In this document: piece by piece, positions 20,711-29,983 of the stretch
Layout of the letters: every line of letters begins with the position of its first letter
Position numbering within the stretch: position 1 is the first letter of the stretch
Assembly (NCBI GenBank): GCA_021732145.1
Contig: JAKFVN010000012.1
Coordinates: forward strand, 1-44,064
Direction of reading: 5' to 3'
DNA: 44,064 bases
DNA from: Alphaproteobacteria bacterium
GTDB taxonomy: Bacteria; Pseudomonadota; Alphaproteobacteria; UBA9219; RGZA01
The notes under the pieces: generated by a model
The model's input: only the letters and a program-made list of their open reading frames with translations
What the model was told of the DNA's origin: nothing
The model's database searches: none
Translations under genes and position numbers: made by a program

Positions 20711-21757
20711 ATGCCTAATACTGCCAGACCCTCTATTGCCATTATCCTGACCGGCGGCACCATTGGTTCCGTGTTGACCGATAACGCAACGCGCGCCGAT
20801 ATGGCAGGCAACCAATTGCTGCAATCGCGCATGGAAAGCCTGACCAAGAACCGCATTTTCGATTTCCATTTCCACCAGTTGCTGGCAAAAGATTCCGGCG
20901 ATTTCGATATGCCCGAATGGCATGCCGTTGCCAGCGAAGTGGATGCGCAGATTAAAAAAGGCTGCAAGCGTTTCCTGATTACCCACGGCACCGATACACT
21001 GCCTTTTACCGCCACGTTGCTGCAATTGTTGTTCGGCAAGCGTGATGTCAGCATTGCCTTGGCGGCCGCGTTTTATCCCCTGGAAGATGCGCGGACGGAT
21101 GCAACCGCAAATATCACGGCGGCGATGGCACTGCTCACGCAGCCCGAACCGCATCGCGGGGTTTATATTCCATTCCGCGGTACGGGGCGCGATGTAACAT
21201 TGCACCACGCCACCAATGTGCAGCAAATGTCAGCCGATGCCGGTAGTTTCCATTCCTTTTATGATGCGGCCGTGGGCGTATATAAGGAAGGCATTGGCAT
21301 TGAATGGGCACCCGAACAGCCCAAGCAGATTGAAACCGATTATACCGTGCCAAGTGAAAGTTCGATGGTGGATGCAGCAAAACGCGTCTTTTTCCTGAGC
21401 GTTTATCCGGGCATGAGCCTGCTACCCTTTCATGCGCTGGCAAAACAGAACGATCTTTTGCTTATCATCCGCAATTATCATAGTGGTACGGCGAATGCCA
21501 GCGATGCGCATGGCGGCATTGCGGAATTCATCAGGCTGTTCCCCAATTCATTAATCGCGTTTTCGCCATTGCCCGCAGCGCTGGTCAAAAAACCATATGA
21601 ATCCACATGGAATTTGATGCGTTTGGGTGCGCAGGTATACCGCGATTTGCCACCGCATAAACTCTATGTGCTGGGTGTGCTTGGAATGGCCAGTGGTAAA
21701 TCACCGCGCGATGCGATTGCGCCCGCCAAATACTGGTTGATGAACCAGACTGCCTAG
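20711..21757 (+). CDS. L-asparaginase family protein
   Basis: The 348-aa product has both threonine motifs of bacterial asparaginases: ILTGGTIGS (T14, T17) and THGTDTLPFTA (T94 and D95 of the second catalytic triad). These enzymes hydrolyse asparagine, and often glutamine, to the acid and ammonia. No signal peptide is present, so a cytoplasmic (type I-like) enzyme is likely. The C-terminal domain has the usual GMSLLPFHAL and VLGVLGMASG strands. It is a single gene between the rpoC terminator and the convergent rluD-like gene. The exact substrate cannot be assigned. Confidence 0.8.
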   Translation: MPNTARPSIAIILTGGTIGSVLTDNATRADMAGNQLLQSRMESLTKNRIFDFHFHQLLAKDSGDFDMPEWHAVASEVDAQIKKGCKRFLITHGTDTLPFTATLLQLLFGKRDVSIALAAAFYPLEDARTDATANITAAMALLTQPEPHRGVYIPFRGTGRDVTLHHATNVQQMSADAGSFHSFYDAAVGVYKEGIGIEWAPEQPKQIETDYTVPSESSMVDAAKRVFFLSVYPGMSLLPFHALAKQNDLLLIIRNYHSGTANASDAHGGIAEFIRLFPNSLIAFSPLPAALVKKPYESTWNLMRLGAQVYRDLPPHKLYVLGVLGMASGKSPRDAIAPAKYWLMNQTA

Positions 21758-21925
21758 TTGCCATTGCTTTTGTTGCATCAGTGGGCTTTTTTAGCATCCG
21801 GCTGCTTTCTGGTCTGCGCGGTTGGTTCGGGCGGCGTGTCGAGATTAGCGGCGCGATGCTTTGCAAAGCACTAATGAGCGCGGCTTTACCAAATTGTAAA
21901 ACGGTTATTTACCAACGCGATTAGT

Positions 21926-23008
21926 TCAGATTTTAGCGACTTTGCCAAGTAAGGCGTGCAATTCTTCCATGTCATCCGGCAGTTCGGTTTCAAAAGACAT
22001 TTTCTTGCCGGTGATGGGGTGAAGAAATGAAAGCGCCTTAGCATGCAAAGCCTGACGCGGAAAATCACTGAGAATGCTTAGTTTTTTTTCATCATCATAG
22101 ATTTTGGCAAGAGTGCTAAGGCCGCGTTGCTTGGAACCCTTGGCATTTCCATACAGCGCATCGCCCAAAATGCTGTTGCCAATATGCGCAAGATGCACAC
22201 GGATTTGGTGCGTGCGGCCCGTTTCCAATTCGCATTTAATCAGCGCGGCAAAGGGTGCCTTGTTTTCCTTGCGCGTGGATTTTTTCTGGCGCACCACGCT
22301 GCCAAATCCTGCTTCATCTGGCGCGGGCGCATAGGTTTCCAATACTTCAAAATGCGTGATGGCGTGCTTGCCGTGTCTGACTAGCGCCATTTTCTTGCGG
22401 TTGATTTCGCTGCGGCCGATATCGCCCGTAATGGTGCCGCGCTTCGTGCTTGGTGCGCCCCAGATAAAGGCCTGATAGACGCGCGATAGCGTCTTGCCGT
22501 TTTCGCCACTGAACTGGTCGGATAATCCTTGGTGCGCTTTATCGTGCTTGGCGATCACCATCAACCCGCTGGTATCTTTATCCAAACGGTGCACGATGCC
22601 AGGGCGCTTTACGCCGCCAATGCCCGACAGGCTTTTGCCGCAATGCGCCAGCAGTGCATTGACAAGTGTGCCATCCAAATTACCAGCCGCAGGATGCACC
22701 ACCATGCCTGCTGGTTTGTTGATCACCAGCACGTCTTTATCTTCATAAACAATATCCAGCTTAATTTTTTGCGCGCGGGGTTTGGCATCCTGGCTTTCGG
22801 GAATTTCCAGCGCAATAATTTCCGCGCCGCGCAATTTATGCGCAACATCGGTCACGGGTTTGCCGTTTACGGTCAACGCGCCTTCCGAAATCAGTTTTTG
22901 CAGGCGCGCGCGGGAGACATCCGGCAAGAGGGCGCTTGCGACCTTGTCCAGCCGTCCTGCCTGACCTGACAGCGAAATCTCGTGCTTTTGCGTTTTTTTA
23001 GCTTTCAT
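21926..23008 (-). CDS. rluD: RluA-family 23S rRNA pseudouridine synthase, RluD-like
   Basis: The 360-aa product has an N-terminal S4 RNA-binding domain (RLDKVASALLPDVSRARLQKLI and GALTVNGKPV). The RluA-type catalytic domain has GIVHRLDKDTSGLMVIA, with catalytic Asp at 143 in HRLD, and ETGRTHQIRVHLAHIG. It is most like RluD, which modifies helix 69 of 23S rRNA at uridines 1911/1915/1917 (E. coli numbering), though RluC cannot be excluded. A short insertion rich in Lys and Arg (QKKSTRKENK) precedes the conserved RTHQ motif. Transcribed divergently from tRNA-Trp. Confidence 0.85.
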   Translation of the reverse strand: MKAKKTQKHEISLSGQAGRLDKVASALLPDVSRARLQKLISEGALTVNGKPVTDVAHKLRGAEIIALEIPESQDAKPRAQKIKLDIVYEDKDVLVINKPAGMVVHPAAGNLDGTLVNALLAHCGKSLSGIGGVKRPGIVHRLDKDTSGLMVIAKHDKAHQGLSDQFSGENGKTLSRVYQAFIWGAPSTKRGTITGDIGRSEINRKKMALVRHGKHAITHFEVLETYAPAPDEAGFGSVVRQKKSTRKENKAPFAALIKCELETGRTHQIRVHLAHIGNSILGDALYGNAKGSKQRGLSTLAKIYDDEKKLSILSDFPRQALHAKALSFLHPITGKKMSFETELPDDMEELHALLGKVAKI

Positions 23009-23089
23009 AGGGGGTAATCTAACCTATTCATTTATAAAAGTCTTTTTTAGACTTTGCTTTCAGGGGCGGTTTCATCTATAAAACCATCC

Positions 23090-23128
23090 AACGGCTCGCA
23101 ACCTATAAAGGTTTGCGGGCCGTTATTT
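23090..23128. terminator. Imperfect terminator-like hairpin
   Basis: AACGGCTCGCAACC pairs imperfectly with GGTTTGCGGGCCGTT, followed by ATTTTA. It lies between divergent rluD and tRNA-Trp, so its target transcript is unclear. It may instead be a leader hairpin. Confidence 0.4.
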
Positions 23129-23140
23129 TAGGCCCGAGTT

Positions 23141-23262
23141 AAAGCCTAACTATGCTGTGTGCTTTTCGCGTTTTTCTGCGCTTCCGGTGCTCACGTACTT
23201 AAATGTACGCTCCGCTCCGATTCTCGAAAAATCCCGAAAATCCCAGACAGCCTAGCGGCTTT
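23141..23262. repeat. ~120-bp palindromic element, copy A
   Basis: It shares the core TGCGCTTCCGGTGCTCACGT followed by a GTAC-TTAAAT-GTAC hairpin tip with copies B and C. The outer arms (AAAGCCTAACTATGCTGTGTG and the complementary strand of 23244-23262) pair imperfectly with each other but differ from those of the other copies. It ends 14 bp before tRNA-Trp. Confidence 0.75.
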
Positions 23263-23276
23263 AATAAAGTCTATGG

Positions 23277-23352
23277 AGGAGTTTAGCTCAACTGGTAGAG
23301 CGTCGGTCTCCAAAACCGAAGGCTGTGGGTTCGAGCCCCCCAACTCCTGCCA
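23277..23352 (+). tRNA. tRNA-Trp (anticodon CCA)
   Basis: Full cloverleaf: acceptor AGGAGTT/AACTCCT, D-arm AGCTCAACTGGTAGAGC, anticodon loop CTCCAAA and T-arm GTGGGTTCGAGCCCCC. The 3' GCCA is encoded. tRNA-Trp directly upstream of secE-nusG is the ancestral arrangement in many bacteria. Confidence 0.97.
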
Positions 23353-23380
23353 CTTTTGTCGCTCAGTTGCCGCTGGGCTT

Positions 23381-23416
23381 CGTCTGCATAAGCAGACGGG
23401 ACTGCGGTCGCAGTCC
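23381..23416 (+). promoter_or_regulatory. Two adjacent stem-loops between tRNA-Trp and secE
   Basis: CGTCTGC-ATAA-GCAGACG and GGACTGC-GGTC-GCAGTCC are two perfect 7-bp stems with tetraloops, directly next to each other. No T-run follows, so they are probably processing or stability structures in the tRNA-secE transcript. Confidence 0.6.
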
Positions 23417-23468
23417 TTAAGTGGGTGTATGGCGGTTGCCGAGAGTGTGAATTTTTGAGAGAACGACG

Positions 23469-23663
23469 ATGATAAACAAGATTACAACCTTCTTTTCCGA
23501 AGTAAAAAAAGAAGCCAATAAAGTGACCTGGCCTACCCGCAAGGAAACCGTGATGACCTCGGTGATGGTGGTGGTGCTATCGGGCGTGATGTCGATTTTC
23601 TTTTTGGTGGTGGACGGTGTGCTTTCATACCTTTCACGCGCCCTTATTAACCTGAGATTTTAA
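23469..23663 (+). CDS. secE: Preprotein translocase subunit SecE
   Basis: The 64-aa single-span SecE contains the conserved amphipathic stretch FFSEVKKEANKVTWPTRKET (residues 8-27) followed by one membrane helix (VMVVVLSGVMSIFFLVVDGVL). With SecY and SecG it forms the protein-conducting channel. The short one-helix form is usual outside enterobacteria. nusG follows 21 bp downstream. Confidence 0.97.
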   Translation: MINKITTFFSEVKKEANKVTWPTRKETVMTSVMVVVLSGVMSIFFLVVDGVLSYLSRALINLRF

Positions 23664-23684
23664 AGCCTTTATCGGAGCAGTATC

Positions 23685-24287
23685 ATGGCTGAGACAAAAA
23701 CCAAGAAACCAAAAGAAGCAAAGACGGATGCCGCACCGCGCGCGCCGCGCGCGATTGCAACCCATCGCTGGTATGTGGTGCATGTGTATTCCGGTTTTGA
23801 AAAGAAGGTAGCAGCCGCTATCCGCGAAAAGGCTGAAAGCCTTGGCCTGGCCGATATGTTTGCCGATATTCTGGTGCCCACCGAAGAAGTGGTTGAAGTG
23901 GCGCGTGGCCGCAAGGTGAATATGGAACGCAAATTCTTCCCGGGTTACGTATTGGTGAAGATGGCGCTGACCGACCAAAGCTGGCACTTGGTGAAGAACA
24001 CGCCAAAGGTAACCGGTTTCCTTGGCGGCGGCGCAAAGCCAGTGCCAATGAGCGAAGCGGAAGCCATGCGCCTGATTTCCCAAATGCAGGAAGGCATCCA
24101 GCATCCCAAGAACTCCATCATCTTCGAAGTGGGTGAACAGGTTCGCGTGGCGGATGGCCCGTTTGCTTCATTCAACGGTACGGTTGAAGAAGTGGATGAT
24201 GAAAAAGCGCGCCTCAAGGTGTCGGTATCCATCTTCGGCCGTGCAACACCGGTGGATTTGGAATTCACCCAAGTTGAGAAGCTGTAG
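23685..24287 (+). CDS. nusG: Transcription termination/antitermination protein NusG
   Basis: The 200-aa protein has a Lys/Ala-rich N-terminal extension of about 27 residues. The NGN domain follows (WYVVHVYSGFEKKVAAAIREKA and KFFPGYVLVKM), then the KOW domain (FEVGEQVRVADGPFASFNGTVEEVD, about residues 144-170). It binds RNA polymerase and couples it to Rho or ribosomes. Its 3' end overlaps the convergent hypothetical gene by 23 bp, with no terminator between them; in the canonical locus rplK would follow here. Confidence 0.97.
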   Translation: MAETKTKKPKEAKTDAAPRAPRAIATHRWYVVHVYSGFEKKVAAAIREKAESLGLADMFADILVPTEEVVEVARGRKVNMERKFFPGYVLVKMALTDQSWHLVKNTPKVTGFLGGGAKPVPMSEAEAMRLISQMQEGIQHPKNSIIFEVGEQVRVADGPFASFNGTVEEVDDEKARLKVSVSIFGRATPVDLEFTQVEKL

Positions 24288-25122
24288 GCTTTTCCTTAAT
24301 TCCAGCTTTGCGTTTTGCTTCTTTCACATGCTCGCGCTTTGGAAAGCCGAGAATGCTGGCGCGCGGGCGTGAATGTTCGCTCATGGCCCAATTGCCCAGC
24401 GTATCGGTATGCGGCGGGTTAAACGCCGACACTGCATCCATGCTTGAAAAATATAATCCCCTATCGGCTATGTCCAACAGCGCTTTCAGCGATTGCGCTG
24501 GCGGGATATAGGCAGGGCGGTCGCGCAAATCCGGTATATCGGTGACAGCGCACACCGCTGCCTGCACAAAGCCTGCATCATAACCCTTTAGTTCATTTGG
24601 AACCGGCACATCAGGGTCTGCGGCAAGCTGGAAAATTTGCGAGAACGCATAGATGGTTGGTTCTTCCGATGGGTCGCTGTCATCCGTAAATGGAACGGCA
24701 TGAAAGAAGCTCATCGCTGAAGGCAGTTTGGTATCAAGCGGAATTGCTTTTGCCATCTCCGCTGTATCACCGGCACTGAATATCGGCATTTCTTCATCGC
24801 CCGATAATCCGCCGTGCAGCGCATAAGCGATGCTGGCAGTGAGCGCGTTATTAAAATCATTCATCCATGCGCGCATCCGCGGGTTTTCATCAAAGCCCTG
24901 TTCGGGTTGCACATAAACATGCGCAACCTCAACCGGTTTGCGCAGTGTGTTTGCCTGATAATAAACGGTGATGACCGGTACACTATATTCAGTAACCAGA
25001 TTGACGGAATAATTGGAAGCTTGCGCCGTGTTGGTGAGTTCAAACTTCACGCCATCAAGATAAAGGGCAGGCGCATTATCTTGTACTGCGTCTTGCTCTG
25101 CGGATGGTGTAAGCTGGGTCAT
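24265..25122 (-). CDS. Hypothetical protein
   Basis: I do not recognise this 285-aa soluble protein. The first third suggests beta strands (YLDGVKFELTNTAQASNY and LVTEYSVPVITVYYQANT). The C-terminus is basic and Lys-rich (KREHVKEAKRKAGIKEKP). No signal peptide or membrane segment is visible. Its last seven codons overlap the end of nusG tail to tail. It is one of four genes that separate nusG from rplK, and lies 72 bp downstream of the isochorismatase-like gene on the same strand, so the two may be co-transcribed. Confidence 0.6.
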   Translation of the reverse strand: MTQLTPSAEQDAVQDNAPALYLDGVKFELTNTAQASNYSVNLVTEYSVPVITVYYQANTLRKPVEVAHVYVQPEQGFDENPRMRAWMNDFNNALTASIAYALHGGLSGDEEMPIFSAGDTAEMAKAIPLDTKLPSAMSFFHAVPFTDDSDPSEEPTIYAFSQIFQLAADPDVPVPNELKGYDAGFVQAAVCAVTDIPDLRDRPAYIPPAQSLKALLDIADRGLYFSSMDAVSAFNPPHTDTLGNWAMSEHSRPRASILGFPKREHVKEAKRKAGIKEKPTASQLG

Positions 25123-25194
25123 AAAGCAGCGGTTTCCTTGGCGGTGTTAGCACGATTAGCTATAGCCAAGAATCCTTCTGGAGGCAAAACAAAT

Positions 25195-25938
25195 CTAGGT
25201 TTTGTAATCCTGATCTGGCGCAGTTTTGGGAATGGCAACGGGTCTGCCAAGGTTTGCGTTAACTTCTGCCATGAGCTGCGGGGTTGTCACCGTGCGGATG
25301 CCGCATTGTTCAACGCGCGTTTGTGTTGCGGCTGCATCCGGCAATGGGCGGAACATGTTTTTGGAAGAATGCGTATCCATCGATAAATCGGAAATCATCA
25401 CCATTTCAATACCGCGTGCGGTTTTTTGAAATACTTGTTCAATGGATTGTTTTAGGGCGGTACTCAGCGCGCATTCGGTTTTCTGGCAACCGGCAATATA
25501 GATATGCGTATAGCCTTCCTTTTCCAATAGCTGCATAAAGGTTGGATTGGAAAGCGCGGAATTCTCCGATTTTGCGACAAACAAATCGCCGTCTTTGGGC
25601 TGTGCTTTATAAAAATCAAACAGGGTGTTGCCCGGTCTAACCAGTAGCTTGCGGAATTCTTCAAGATTATCGCCAATCTTAAGACGGTTCTCAAAATCCA
25701 AAACCATCGCTGCCCAGCCGATTTTGACCTTGCCGCGCATTAAATCAGCAAGGGTATTACAGCCATCGACCATGTCATCCACGCCCTTAATATCTTGCGC
25801 CGTTGGCACATAGGCGTTCCCGCTTTTCATCAGTGCGGCTTCTTCCGCGCTGGGCGGGGCGCAATAAAGGTTCTGTAAATCAATGAACAGAATAAGCGGC
25901 TTATATGGGCGCGTTTCAATCATCACCCATTTTAACAT
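25195..25938 (-). CDS. Isochorismatase-like cysteine hydrolase
   Basis: The 247-aa product shows the isochorismatase-superfamily pattern. D20 is in ILFIDLQN, K123 in LFVAKSENSALSN and the nucleophile C156 in YIAGCQKTECALST, with the nearby loop ISDLSMDTH. Members hydrolyse amides or isochorismate; the substrate here is unknown. An N-terminal alternative start at MIETRPYK (25923) is possible. Part of the minus-strand insertion between nusG and rplK. Confidence 0.75.
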   Translation of the reverse strand: MLKWVMIETRPYKPLILFIDLQNLYCAPPSAEEAALMKSGNAYVPTAQDIKGVDDMVDGCNTLADLMRGKVKIGWAAMVLDFENRLKIGDNLEEFRKLLVRPGNTLFDFYKAQPKDGDLFVAKSENSALSNPTFMQLLEKEGYTHIYIAGCQKTECALSTALKQSIEQVFQKTARGIEMVMISDLSMDTHSSKNMFRPLPDAAATQTRVEQCGIRTVTTPQLMAEVNANLGRPVAIPKTAPDQDYKT

Positions 25939-26053
25939 GTTGGAAGGCTGGCATTATTTTCAAGATGTGGTTAACGCGGTGAATTATCACAATAGTTTCG
26001 GGCGGACGTGGTATTTTTAAAAGGTATATTTTATGCATAGTTAGAGGCGTTTT

Positions 26054-27055
26054 GTGACCACTTCGTATCTTGAACAATTGATGCAGGATGTGCCGGGCAA
26101 AAGCTCGTTCCGTCAATTCTTGATGACGACACAAGATGATAAGGAACAAATTCTGCGTGACCTTGCCGCTGAATCCATGGCGGTATTTCGAAAAAAATTT
26201 GCTGTCAGTGAAAGCGATGTTATCCCGCTCAAATCGTTCGAGGTTGTTGGCGCGGTAGCGATGGATTTGAAAAAGGGTGGAAGTATCGACAGTACCCGCT
26301 TTATGGATATGGTTTTATATCTGATTAAAACCGGCATACCGGTGGACCCCAATTTTACAGTACGCGCTACCAATCTGATTGATGATGTTGATTATCTGGA
26401 AACCAACACACAGGCAGATGTGACGCTTGTCAGCTATGTGTTAATGGCTGAAAACCATGACAACCCTGGTATTAAAGTGGTGGATTTAAAGAGTCCTAGT
26501 GTTGATTTCATGCGCGCCAAGTATGGTGTAGCAGATGCACGCAGGCGCGGGGCAACCCCGCAGGAATTGCAGGTTCTTTCGGGTGAAGCCAATCGGATGA
26601 TCAGCCATTTAGGAACAGTAGAAAAATGGCGCGAGCGTTTGGCATTATCACGCAGCAAACTTATTTTCAGTATTTTTGGCGGACGCGAAGTTGACCTTGC
26701 CGAGGTAATGCCGGAGGGTTATCGCTCCCTTGGCAGCTTGGATAGATATGATGCATTACGTGACCCAACGCGCGTTGGTGATATTGGCCCGATGGGTAAT
26801 TTGAACTGGCAGGTAATTGGTGAGGATAAATATATTGAAGCAGCCAGCTTTGTCGCACGTACGCATGCAGATCCGGACACAGGTAAATTAAAGGATCCAA
26901 AAAAAGCCGGAACCCAGCTGGGTACGGGCATCCACCGCGTGCTGACAGCTATATTTGAGGAACAAATGGCAGAGCTTGATAAAGAAGTATCCAACGATCG
27001 TCCGGCAGATCACCGTAAGGGGCCATCATCGCTTAAACGCAATGATGAGATATAA
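26054..27055 (+). CDS. Hypothetical protein
   Basis: The 333-aa product has no family I recognise. It starts at a GTG preceded by GAGG about seven bases upstream. The sequence is mostly helical with mixed charge and lacks a signal peptide or membrane helix. Recognisable stretches are KSFEVVGAVAMDLKKGGSID, LSRSKLIFSIFGGREVDLAEV and a charged C-terminus. It is divergent from the isochorismatase-like gene, and its product could work with neighbours, but nothing shows this. Confidence 0.6.
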   Translation: MTTSYLEQLMQDVPGKSSFRQFLMTTQDDKEQILRDLAAESMAVFRKKFAVSESDVIPLKSFEVVGAVAMDLKKGGSIDSTRFMDMVLYLIKTGIPVDPNFTVRATNLIDDVDYLETNTQADVTLVSYVLMAENHDNPGIKVVDLKSPSVDFMRAKYGVADARRRGATPQELQVLSGEANRMISHLGTVEKWRERLALSRSKLIFSIFGGREVDLAEVMPEGYRSLGSLDRYDALRDPTRVGDIGPMGNLNWQVIGEDKYIEAASFVARTHADPDTGKLKDPKKAGTQLGTGIHRVLTAIFEEQMAELDKEVSNDRPADHRKGPSSLKRNDEI

Positions 27056-27090
27056 TCCAAATAATCAATATAACAATTTAAAGTGAGTTC

Positions 27091-28422
27091 TTAGTTCTGC
27101 GCCACGGTAGGGCCGCCATTTGCTTTTTGCGCGGTGCGCACTTTGGTTGGCATGGACGGCGCTAAACCATTATCACTGAGCTCGCTGGCGTATAGATCAA
27201 GCGGACGGGCGTTTTTGTGGTGCGCTTCCCATCTGCGCATGATTTCTTCCTGAATTTGGTTGGCAGTAAGCGGCACAACGATGGTGCGGATTTTGGTAAG
27301 CTTGGTGGCAACGCCTTTAGCATCGCGCGGCCCATCAACTTCTTGTTTGATGCGTTGCACTTTAAAGAACAGGCTTAAATTGCCCGGCGCACGGTTTGAA
27401 AGCCTGCTGTCAAATGCCGGATAAATAGCACCGGCATTGGTTGGCAGAACCAGTTCTTTGTACTCCTTGCCATTCACGGCATTAATGCGTTCCAGCATGA
27501 GTTTGATCTGCGCGGCAGTAATCTCTTGGGGCGGCGCGATGGTTTGTTTTGCAGCAACGGCCTTAGCATGTGCTGTTGTGGATTTTCTTTCCTGATCCTG
27601 AAGCGACAACAAAATTTCCATATCATCCTGAAAAATATGTTCCCCATACGCGGTGCCGTTATAGAGGCGGTCAGGATTTACGGTGGTCAATTTGTGAACA
27701 TATTGAATGGCAATAACCGCTAGCGGATATTGTTCGAGCAATGTTTTGCGCATATCACCGCGTCGTTTTGTAATGCGTGCATTTATTTCTTGTATCTTTG
27801 CCGCGCGCTCTTCTTTTTTAAGTTTAAGGCTTTTGCGAACAGCTTTGCGCAAGGTTTTATCGGCGCGGTATTGCGCCATATAGCCTTGGCAAATGCTGGC
27901 AACGTCATCAATCAGCTTGGGATTGTCTGGGAAATGCTGTTTGACATTTCTAATCAGCATCATGTTCTTATTGCGGATATCACCATTGCCGACGACTTTG
28001 CGGTCGGTGACCAGTTTATCGCAGAAGGTATCAACAAGATAATGGAACGGGCCAAAGGCGGTGCTTTTATCGCTTTCGCCATCAAGGATATCACCTTCGT
28101 TTTCGACCAATTGCAGGGCGAGCAATGCAGATGGATTTTTATGCCCGTAATAGCGGCTGAATTGCACAGTCATGTTAATGGTGGCAGTGGTAAGCGCGGG
28201 ATATTTTCGCTGCAACGCTTGGCACATTAAAATGGTATCGATGCTCTTGGTGCATAAATCCTGCGCGGCTGACGCATACTTATCCGCTGGCTGCGAGCCA
28301 TTGGCGCTGGTGGTCATGCCTTCCAGCGATGGCGGCACAGGCTTTTTCTGGCTTAAAATGTTGTATAAAGACAATCCAGTTAGCGTGATACTGCCTAATA
28401 CGACTAATGTTCTAAATCTCAT
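27091..28422 (-). CDS. Membrane-anchored hypothetical protein, possibly lytic-transglycosylase-like
   Basis: The 443-aa product starts with a membrane anchor or signal (LVVLGSITLTGLSLYNIL, residues ~6-23). A region at residues ~95-130 reads ALLALQLVENEGDILDGE followed by STAFGPFHYLVDTF. This resembles the catalytic neighbourhood of SLT transglycosylases (E-x-x-x ... SSA-GPFQFI) but is not a full motif match. The middle is a Lys/Arg-rich coiled coil (RKSLKLKKEERAAKIQEINARI). It probably acts at the envelope. The transglycosylase idea is an inference. Confidence 0.5.
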   Translation of the reverse strand: MRFRTLVVLGSITLTGLSLYNILSQKKPVPPSLEGMTTSANGSQPADKYASAAQDLCTKSIDTILMCQALQRKYPALTTATINMTVQFSRYYGHKNPSALLALQLVENEGDILDGESDKSTAFGPFHYLVDTFCDKLVTDRKVVGNGDIRNKNMMLIRNVKQHFPDNPKLIDDVASICQGYMAQYRADKTLRKAVRKSLKLKKEERAAKIQEINARITKRRGDMRKTLLEQYPLAVIAIQYVHKLTTVNPDRLYNGTAYGEHIFQDDMEILLSLQDQERKSTTAHAKAVAAKQTIAPPQEITAAQIKLMLERINAVNGKEYKELVLPTNAGAIYPAFDSRLSNRAPGNLSLFFKVQRIKQEVDGPRDAKGVATKLTKIRTIVVPLTANQIQEEIMRRWEAHHKNARPLDLYASELSDNGLAPSMPTKVRTAQKANGGPTVAQN

Positions 28423-28846
28423 GCAAGTAATATAACAGACCAGAAAGACATTAATACTTTCAAGCGGTTAACATTGATGGTTAAGCCAATAAAAGGTTAG
28501 ACACGATAGGGCATATTGCCCTATAAAACGCCCAAGTTTCTGTGGGAGGAAGGGCAAATGAGTTCGCTCGCCCGCCCTTAGAGTTTTAAAAACTCGGCCG
28601 CACCACGGGAGACGCAACCTTAGAAAATAGGGTTGCGGTAAGTACTATCGGTTTTGAAAACAAATGTTGGTGTTTTCAATGCCGAGAGTATCGAGGGCTT
28701 TGGAAGATTTTCTCCCATCGCATTACAAAAATTGTCCTGATGCATGCGCGCATTTGTGTTCGCATGTCTAAGGACGACGACCGTCGTCCCCTGAGCTTAT
28801 GCGAAGGAAGCCGAGCGGCGTCTGAGCAATAATAAGGAGATGCCAT
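28423..28846 (+). promoter_or_regulatory. 5' leader of rplK-rplA
   Basis: This 424-bp region should hold the promoter of the detached rplKA unit. It contains GGGAGGAAGGGCAAATG (28544-28560) opening a seven-codon ORF, a GCAACC/GGGTTGC stem (28614-28636) and GACGAC-GACC-GTCGTC (about 28773-28788). L1 is known in other bacteria to repress rplK-rplA by binding an upstream mRNA site, but I cannot identify that site with confidence here. AAGGAG precedes the rplK start. Confidence 0.5.
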
Positions 28847-29278
28847 ATGGCAAAAGAAGTAATTGGCTTTATTAAATTGCAGGTGCCAGCAGGCGGCGCC
28901 AATCCATCACCCCCAATTGGCCCCGCATTAGGTCAAAAGGGCTTGAACATTATGGAATTCTGCAAGCAGTTCAATGCAAAGACTCAGCAAATGGAAAAGG
29001 GTATTCCTGTTCCAGTTGTGATCACCGCGTTCTCTGACCGCAGCTTCACCTTCGTGACCAAGACCCCGCCAAACAGCTACTTCGTGATGAAGGCAGCCAA
29101 GATTGCCAAGGGTTCAAGCACGGTTGGTTTAAACACGGTTGGTAACATCACGATGGATCAGGTTCGCGAAATTGCGAAAACCAAGATGCCGGATTTGAAC
29201 TGCCACACCATCGAAGCCGCAATGCAACAAGTTATTGGGACTGCACGCTCGATGGGCGTGACGGTTTCCGAAAAGTAG
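28847..29278 (+). CDS. rplK: 50S ribosomal protein L11
   Basis: The 143-aa L11 shows the N-terminal [20 protein letters not shown] that contacts elongation factors and the C-terminal 23S rRNA-binding domain ([20 protein letters not shown] and GTARSMGV). Normal length for the family. Twelve base pairs separate it from rplA. Confidence 0.98.
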   Translation: MAKEVIGFIKLQVPAGGANPSPPIGPALGQKGLNIMEFCKQFNAKTQQMEKGIPVPVVITAFSDRSFTFVTKTPPNSYFVMKAAKIAKGSSTVGLNTVGNITMDQVREIAKTKMPDLNCHTIEAAMQQVIGTARSMGVTVSEK

Positions 29279-29289
29279 GAGATTGAAAC

Positions 29290-29982
29290 ATGGGTAAGCG
29301 TTTTAAGAAAATCCAAGCTTCGGCTCCAAAGACTTCAGTGAAGCTGGAAGAAGCGATCAAGTTTGTAAAAGCCAATGCGAATGCGAAGTTCGATGAAACC
29401 ATCGAAATTTCCATGAACCTTGGCGTTGACCCGCGCCAGAACGACCAAAACGTTCGCGGCATGGTGCAATTGCCACATGGCACCGGTAAGTCAGTTCGCG
29501 TTGCTGTATTCGCCAAGGGCGAAAAAGCAGCAGCAGCAAAAGCAGCAGGTGCTGAATTTGTTGGCGCGGAAGATTTGGCCGAAAAGATTGAAGCTGGCGA
29601 AATGGGTTTTGACCGCGTGATTGCAGCGCCGGATACGATGGTGATCGTGGGTAAGCTCGGTAAGGTTCTGGGCCCGCGCGGCTTGATGCCAAACCCGAAG
29701 CTTGGCACCGTAACGCCAAACGTGGTGGAAGCTGTTAAGGCTGCTAAAGCGGGTGCGATTGAATTCCGTGTTGAAAAAGCCGGTATCGTGCAAGCAGGCA
29801 TCGGCAAGGCATCGTTCACTGAAGCCAAGCTTGTTGAAAACATCCGTACCTTTGTTGCGGCTGTTACCAAAGCCAAGCCAGCTGCTGCCAAGGGCAACTA
29901 CATTCAACGCATCGCGATTTCATCCACCATGGGTGCGGGCGTGAAGCTGGATGTGCCAAGCGTAGTTGCTGAAAGCGCATAA
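29290..29982 (+). CDS. rplA: 50S ribosomal protein L1
   Basis: The 230-aa L1 begins [20 protein letters not shown] and shows [20 protein letters not shown], the conserved [20 protein letters not shown] and [17 protein letters not shown]. It binds the L1 stalk of 23S rRNA and often represses its own operon. A palindromic element (copy B) begins right after its stop, instead of rplJ. Confidence 0.98.
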   Translation: MGKRFKKIQASAPKTSVKLEEAIKFVKANANAKFDETIEISMNLGVDPRQNDQNVRGMVQLPHGTGKSVRVAVFAKGEKAAAAKAAGAEFVGAEDLAEKIEAGEMGFDRVIAAPDTMVIVGKLGKVLGPRGLMPNPKLGTVTPNVVEAVKAAKAGAIEFRVEKAGIVQAGIGKASFTEAKLVENIRTFVAAVTKAKPAAAKGNYIQRIAISSTMGAGVKLDVPSVVAESA

Positions 29983-29983
29983 T

